Part shown: piece by piece, positions 57,142 through 64,000 of the stretch
How the letters are laid out: every line of letters begins with the position of its first letter
Numbering within the stretch: the first letter of the stretch is position 1
Assembly: GCA_011316305.1 (NCBI GenBank)
Contig: SAUG01000115.1
Coordinates: 160,149-224,148 of the forward strand
Length of the DNA stretch: 64,000 nt
Direction of reading: 5' to 3'
DNA from: Rusavskia elegans
Lineage: Eukaryota; Ascomycota; Lecanoromycetes; Teloschistales; Teloschistaceae
Made by a program: the position numbers and the translations under genes
The notes under the pieces: generated by a model
Told to the model about the DNA's origin: nothing
What the model saw: the letters and a program-made list of their open reading frames with translations, nothing else
Database searches by the model: none

Positions 57142-60079
57142 TAGCTTTCTTTATATTACTTTTTACCTAGATTAAAAACCGTCTACGGGGTATAAAAAAG
57201 GTCTTTTTTTCTCTTTATTTTTCTTTCTTTTTTTTTTTATTAATATTTATATTATATATTTTTAAAAAGAAAACTAACTAAAATCCTTCCGTCGTATTTA
57301 GTCGAAAGGAATTATAATACTTTTTCCTTATTCTTTATACGCCTATAATCCTTTAAAAGAGTATAAAATTAAAGTTAGCTATAATATTTATAATAAATAT
57401 ATTCGGGTTTAAAAATTATATAATTTTTTAATATTTAATACTATTTATATATTATATATATTTTCTTATTCTTTATTAACTTTTATAGAGAAACGTTTTA
57501 AAGATAAAAAAAATAAACTTCGTTCTAATATTATAGGTATTATTAATAAATATTCCGAAGCTTATTATTATATTAAATCTTTTTTTAATTCCGAAAAAGA
57601 AATTCGTAATAAATATTTAGTCTAGGAATCAGATCTCCGCTGATTCCTTAATAAATAAAAGTATTTAATTATTTATTACCGCGCTTTAGATAAGCGTAAA
57701 AGTAATTTTATTATTTAGAAATAATACGTACTATCCCGGCTTAATAAATTTAATAATCCGGTTATATTTTATTTTTCTATTAATTTTACGCTAGCTATAT
57801 AAGAAATTTCTATTAAATTAATATCTAGATTTAGTTCGGATAATTTAGATTAAATTTTAAAAGATTTCGATTTCTTTTAATCTATAGAAAATATAGGATT
57901 CTAAAGAAATTCTAATTAAAGATTTCTTTACTTCTATTTTTTATATTTAGTTTATATATCTATATTATAAGGTATTTCTAGTTCCTTTAATAGTTCTACT
58001 AATTTTTATTTTTTAGCGACTATTTTATCCTATAATAATAGAGATAGATACTAGTCGAATTTATTATTTTTAAATTAAACGTTAAACGATAGATCCGGTA
58101 GTCCTCTATTCTATTCTATCTAGTTAGGTTTATAGTATTCGATTTTATTTATAGTTCTAACTATATTCTAGTATACTTTCCTAATATAGTTTATTTAAAG
58201 CTATTAAATTATTTTTTTACTTTTATTATATTTTTTAGTAAATTATTAAAAGAAATAGTAGTATTCTTTCTATATTTTAGTATTCTAAATCTTTCCGCTT
58301 TATTTAAAACTTTTATCTAGCTTTTTAATATCTTTATAGTTTATTATAGAGGCGACGTCTATTTCCTTATATAATAGGTTTTTATAAATTTAGAGATATA
58401 TTATTTATAGTTCTATTTTTTTACTAATAGTATTTTTTTCTATTAGTTTTTTTAAAATCGATTTTTTCTATTTATTTTCTAAAACGATATAACTTTTCTA
58501 ACTTTTAATTATAGTAAAGTTTATTATTCCGATTAATCTATATTTTATTTTAATTTTAATATCGAAGATTCTATTATCTTTTATTCTTTTTCTATAAAGA
58601 TATTCTATAATAGTATTATAAAATCCTTTTATAACTTTATTATTTTCTTTTTTATTTATAAGAGCTATTATCTATTAACCTCCGATTTTAACTTTAAATA
58701 CTATTATAAAGGGTTTTTCGGTTTTATATAATTTAAATTCGATTATTAATTTTATTTCTTCTATTTTTTTTAGTTTTTTAAAATAGTATCCTATCTCTTT
58801 CCTATCCGATAGATAGATAGGGTAAATATTATTATAATAGGCTAACTAGCTTCGTACTATATATTTATAAAATAATTTTTTTATTATTTCTAAAAAATCT
58901 TTAATTACTTTAATTATTTCTTTAATTAGATAATTCCTTTTAAAGTATCCTATTTTTCTATATAAGTAATAAACTTTAGTTCTCGATTTTTTAGTTTTAG
59001 TAGTATTAAATTTTATTAAATTTCTTCTAGATTTTCTTTTAGTAGGTCCTATTTTACTAAATACCTATTTATCTTAATATATTTTATACTACCTAGTATC
59101 GATCTTTATTATAAATTTAATAAAATCTACTAATAAATCTAGTTCTTTAATTATTATTATAGTTTCTTTAATTTTTATATAGAATCTTTTATAGAAATAG
59201 ACTTTTAAAGCTAAATCTTTCTAGTCTATTTTATAAACTAATATTCTAAACTAAATAGTATAGGTAGTTATTAACTTCTACTATTTTAGAACTATTAGTC
59301 TTTTACCTATTATTCTATTTTTATTATTATTTCTAAAAGCTTCTTTTATTATTATAATAAAATTACCGAAAGTATAAAAAATCTAGAATATTTTATTTTT
59401 TTTTTATTTTTCCGGGTTATCGAGGTAATCTTCTATATAGGGCTATATCTAATTAAAAGTAATCCTTCCTAGATATAATATTATAAATAGAATTTTAACT
59501 ACTTTATTCGGAAACTAATTCGCGTATAATATAAAGTAGATATTTATTTAAATAATCTATAGCTTTAAAGATCTTTTATCTTCTTTATAGATATTTAATA
59601 TTACTACTTTAATAGTATTACTTCGATCTATAGGTCGGAATAATAAGACTAATATAGTAAATTATTAAAATATAATATTCCTATATATTAAAAGGTATTA
59701 TATTTAAGCCTAGCTATAGCTATAGATATAGTCCGAACTATTAAATAGTAAAGGAATTCTAGTATAGGTTATTATAATTAATTCTATATATCTATAGAAA
59801 TACGGTTATAATATTATAAAATATCTTTATTATAAATTAATTAAGAAGAGAATAGTAGTAATATATTTAATAATTATATTAACGACTAATAAAAAAAACT
59901 ATTTATAGAAATAAAAAACGATATATATAGGAAAAGTAACTATAAAAGCCGATAAATAACCGCCTATTAAAAATTCTATCCGGAAAGACGGTTATACCGG
60001 CTATAGTCGGCTATAGATAATTAGGCTCGTTTATTTAACTAATCCTTCTATAGAATTCTGTGGAATTATAGACGTAATA
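57142..60079 (-). mobile_element. RIP-degraded LTR retroelement, minus orientation
   Basis: The LTR-like start is at 60079 (reading leftwards TATTACGTC, equivalent to TGTTACGTCC). The LTR/leader extends to about 59551, followed by an internal region that is the reverse complement of 61909-64000. Coordinate sums at two distant anchors (59551/61908 and about 57540/63920) agree at 121459, so it is colinear with the plus copy for at least 2.6 kb. All frames are closed by many TAG/TAA codons. The part at 57142-57458 has no partner inside the window; it has a GGGTATAAAAAAGG element and a long pyrimidine run. Confidence 0.75.
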
Positions 60080-61379
60080 TTTAGATAAATATCTACTTTG
60101 TATTATACGCGAATTAATTTCCGAATAAAGTAGTTAAAGTTCTATTTATAATATTATACCTAGGAAAAGCTATCCTTAATTAGATATAGTTCTATATAGA
60201 AAATTACTTCGATAACCCGGAAAAATAGAAAAAAAATAAAATATTCTAAATCTTTTATACCTTCGGTAATCTTATTATAGCTATAAAAAAAGCCTTTAGA
60301 AATAATAATAAGAATAGAGTAACGGGTAGGAAACTAATAGTTCTAAAATAGTAGAAGTCGGTAGTTATCTATATTATTTAGTTTAGAATATTAGTTTATA
60401 AGATAGACTAGAAAGACTTAGTTCTAAAAGTCTATTTCTATAAAGGATTTTATATAAGAATTAAGGAAACTATAATAGTAATCGAAGAACTAGATTCGTT
60501 AGTAGATTTTATTAAATTTATAATAAGGATTAATACTAGATAGTATAAAATATACTTAGATAAATAGGCGTTTAATAAAATAGGATCCGCTAAAAGGAAG
60601 CTTAAAAAAGATCTAATAAAGCTCGATACTACCGAAACTAAAGGATTAAAAACTAAAGCTTATTATTTATACGGAAAAATAGGATATTTTAAAAAGAATT
60701 ATCTAACTAAAGAGGTAACTAAAATAATTAAAAATTTTTTAAAAATAATAGAGGAATTATTCTATAAATATATAGTATAAAGCTAGTTAGCTTATTATAA
60801 TAATACTTATCCTATCTATCTATCGGATAAAAAAAGAATAGGATACTATTTTAAAAAACTAAAAAAAATAGAAAAAATAAAACTAATAATCGAGTTTAAA
60901 CTATATAAAACTAAAAAACCCTTTATAATAGTATTTAAAATTAAAATCGGAAGTTAATAGATAATAGCTTTTATAAATAGAAAGGAAAATAATAAAATTA
61001 TAAAAGGATTTTATAATATTATTATAGGATATCTTTATAGAAAAATAATAAAAGATAATAGAATCTTCGATATTAAAGTTAAAATAAAATATAGATTAAT
61101 CGGAATAATAAACTTTACTATAATTAAAAATTAGAGAAATTATATTATTTTAGGAAATAAATAGAAAAAATTAATTTTAAAAAGATTAATAGAAAAAAAT
61201 ACTATCGGTAAAAAAATAAAACTATAAATAATATACCTTCTAGTTTATAAAAACCTATTATATAAAGAAATAGACGTCGTTTCCGTAATAAACTACGAAG
61301 ATATTAAAGAGCTAGATAAAAGTTTTAAATAAAGCGGAAAGATTTAAAATACTAAAATATAGAAGGAATACTACTATTT
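60080..61379 (+). mobile_element. RIP-degraded Ty3/gypsy-like internal fragment (gag, zinc knuckle, protease)
   Basis: Plus-strand frame, with TAG/TAA where Trp or Gln is expected, reads a retrotransposon gag domain near 60090-60480 (FYTFGNLIIAIKKAF, then FRILVYKID). It then shows a mutated zinc knuckle at 60661-60702 (YYLYGKIGYFKKNY) and a retropepsin-like stretch near 60970 (IIAFINRKENNKIIKGFYN). It begins exactly at the leader/internal junction that lies 528 bp inside the complete copy, so its own LTR is missing. It is interrupted at 61379/61380 by another element. Confidence 0.75.
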
Positions 61380-64000
61380 TATTACGTCCACGATTCTATA
61401 GAATTCTATAGAAGAATTAGTTAGACAAGCGAACCTAATTATCTATAGCCGACTATAGCCGTTATAGCCGCTTTTCCGGATAGGACTTTTAGTAGGCGGC
61501 TATTTATCGGCCTTTATAACTATTTTTACTATATATATCGCTTTCTATTTCTATAGATAGTTTCTCTCGTTAGTTATTAATATAATTATTAAATATATTA
61601 CTACTATTCTCTTCTTAATTACTTTATAATAAAAATACTTTATAATATTATAACCGTACCTCTGCGGGTATATAGGATTAGTTACGATAATCTATACTAG
61701 AACTCTTTTACTATTTAGTAGCTCGGACTATATCTATAGCTATAGCTAGACTCGAATATAATACCTTCTAATATATAGAGATATTATATTTTAATAATTT
61801 ACTATATTAGTTTTATTATCCTAATCTATAGATTAAAGCGATACTATTAAAATAGTAATACTAAATATTTATAAAAGAAATAAAGGATTTTTAAAGCCCT
61901 AGATTATTTAGATAAATATCTACTTCGTATTATATACGAATTAGTTTCCGAATAAAATAGTTAAAATTCTATTTATAATATTATATCTAGGAAAAACTAC
62001 CTTTAATTAGATATAGTCCTATATAGAAAATTACTTCGATAACCCGGAAAGATAGAAAGAAGATAAAATATTATAGATTTTCTATACCTTCGGTAATCTT
62101 ATTATAGCTATAAAAGAAGCCTTTAGAAATAGTAATAAAGATAGGGTAATAGGAAGGAAACTAATAGTTCTAAAGTAATAGAAATCGGTAGCTATCTATA
62201 TTATTTAGTTTAGAATATTAGTTTATAAGATAGACTAGGAAGACTTAGCTCTAAAAGCTTACTTCTATAAAAAACTCTATATAAGAATTAAAGAAGCTAT
62301 AATAGTAATTAAAGAACTAGACTTATTAGTAGAATTTATTAAATTTATAATAAGGATTAATACTAGATAGTATAAAATATACTTAGATAAATAGGTACTT
62401 AGTAAGATAGGACCCGCTAAAAGGAAGCCTAAAGGAAATCTAATAGAACTTAATACTACCGAAACTAAAGAATTAAAAACTAAAGCTTATTACTTATATA
62501 GAAAAACAGGATATCTTAAAAGAAATTACCTAATTAAAAAGGTAATTAAAGTAACTAAAGATTTTTTAGAAATAATAGAAAAATTACCCTACGAATATAT
62601 AGTATAAAGCTAGTTAGTCTATTATAACGATATTTATTCTATCTACCTATTAGATAAAGAAGGGATAGGATACTATCCTAGGAAACTAAAAAAAATAGAA
62701 AGAAAAAAACTAATAATCGAATTTAAATTATATAAAACCGAAAAACCCCTTATAGTAGTATTTAAAATTAAAATCGGAAGTTAATAAATAATAGCTTTTA
62801 TAAATAGAAAAGAAAATAATAAAATTATAAAAGGATTTTATAATACTATTATAGAATATTTCTATAGAAGAATAATAAAAGATAATAGAATCCTCGATAT
62901 CGAAATTAAAATAAAAAGTAGATTAATCGGAATAATAAACTTTACTATAATTAAAAGTTAGAGAAATTACGTTATCTTAGAAAATAAATAGAAAGAATCG
63001 ATTTTAGAAAGATTAATAGAAAAGAATACTATTAGTAAAAAAATAGAATTATAAATAATATATATTCTAGTTTATAAAAATCTATTATATAAGGAAATAG
63101 ACGTCGCTTCTATAACGAACTACGAAGATATTAAGGAGCTAGATAAAAGTTTTAAACGAAGCGGAGAGATTTAAAATACTAAAATATAAAAGGAATACTA
63201 CTATCTCTTCTAGTAATTTACTAAAAAATATAATAAAAATAGAGAAATAATTTAGTAGTTCTAGATAAACTATATTAGAAAAATATACTAGAATATAATT
63301 AGAACTATAAATAAAATCGAATACTATAAACCTAATTAAATAGAATAGAACGAAGAACTACCGGACCTATCGCTTAATATTTAATCTAGAAATAGTAAAT
63401 TCGACTGATATCCGTCCCTATTATTATAGGATAAAATAGTTACTAAAAAATAAAAGTTAGTAGAACTATTAGAAAAACTAGAAATAATTTATAATATAGA
63501 TATATAAACTAAGTATAAAAAGTAGAAGTAAAAAAACCTTTAACTAAAATTTCTTTAGAATCCTATATTTTCTATAGGTTAAAAGAAGTCGAAATCTTTT
63601 AAAATCTAATCTAAATTATCTAAACGGAACTTAGATATTAATTTAATAGAAGCCTTTTATACGGCTAGTATAAAATTAATAGAAAAATAAAACGCGACCG
63701 GATTATTAAATTTATTAAACCGGAATAATACGCGTTATTTCTAAATAATAAAATTACTTTTACGTTTATTTAAAGCGCGGTAATAAACGATTAAATACTT
63801 TTATTTACTAAAGAATCGGCGGAAATCCGACTCCTAGACTAAACGTTTATTATAAATTTCTTTTTCGGAATTAAAGAAAGACTCGATATAATAATAAGCC
63901 TCGGAATATTTATTAAAAATACCCGCGATATTAGAATAAAGTTTATTTTTTTTATTTTTAAAACGCTTTTCTATAAAAGGTTAATACGGAAGAAAGAAAT
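61380..64000 (+). mobile_element. RIP-degraded Ty3/gypsy-like element, plus orientation, cut by window end
   Basis: It begins TATTACGTCC (TG changed to TA compared with 56201) at 61380, inserted into the copy at 60080-61379. The LTR and leader run to about 61908, the gag-like region follows, and the zinc knuckle at 62488-62530 again shows Tyr codons in place of Cys/His. Downstream to 64000 the sequence is colinear with 60080-61379 only as far as about 63207, then continues into sequence also found inverted at 57459-58250. No reverse transcriptase motif is visible, so the pol part is either missing or beyond the window. Confidence 0.75.

Noticed and set aside
56201..64000. CRISPR-like or satellite array suggested by many short AT repeats
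   Set aside because: The similarity comes from long inverted retroelement copies, not from regularly spaced short repeats.

Overview
The window looks like nuclear DNA of a filamentous ascomycete (Pezizomycotina, most likely a Dothideomycete). The genes carry many short introns of about 45-100 bp with GTNNGT/YAG borders. The families are typical of that group: CFEM, PTH11-type rhodopsin-like receptors, HET, Zn2Cys6, CYP51 and DUF3632. The last 8 kb is an AT-rich tract of retroelements with the TpA-rich, stop-riddled look of repeat-induced point mutation (RIP). The exon models below were built by hand from splice signals, reading-frame continuity and family motifs. There is no transcript support.

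Layout. 0-12 kb: a GPI-anchored serine-rich cupredoxin, the histone-fold protein CENP-X/Mhf2, a small glycine-repeat protein, a MIF-domain protein, a CFEM GPI protein and a seven-helix receptor-like protein. 12-19 kb: one ten-exon minus-strand gene of 2,055 codons. It fuses a GH18 chitinase-like domain to a long low-complexity stalk, a subtilisin-like domain that has lost all three catalytic residues, three tandem cysteine modules and a KPKD tail. 20-28 kb: glutathione S-transferase, Zn2Cys6 regulator, CYP51 (sterol 14-alpha demethylase) and a second P450. 29-38 kb: a second receptor-like protein, a GPI-type secreted protein, a membrane-anchored aspartic-protease-like protein without the first catalytic Asp, and a secreted protein of a conserved fungal family. 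38-51 kb: gene-poor, with a KEX2-type secreted protein, a DUF3632 protein, a secreted RNase T1-like enzyme and a CCCH zinc-finger protein. 51-55.5 kb: one decayed gene, one intact HET-domain gene and a frameshifted HET relic head-to-head with it. 55.8-64 kb: nested and inverted, mutated Ty3/gypsy-like elements.

Many of the products are secreted or at the cell surface: cupredoxin, CFEM, the chitinase fusion, two receptor-like proteins, RNase, the KEX2-type protein and the protease-like protein. The region therefore reads as a cell-surface and environment-interaction neighbourhood running into a repeat-rich, recombining AT block. The best candidate for something undescribed is the GH18/pseudo-subtilase fusion at 12078-18925.
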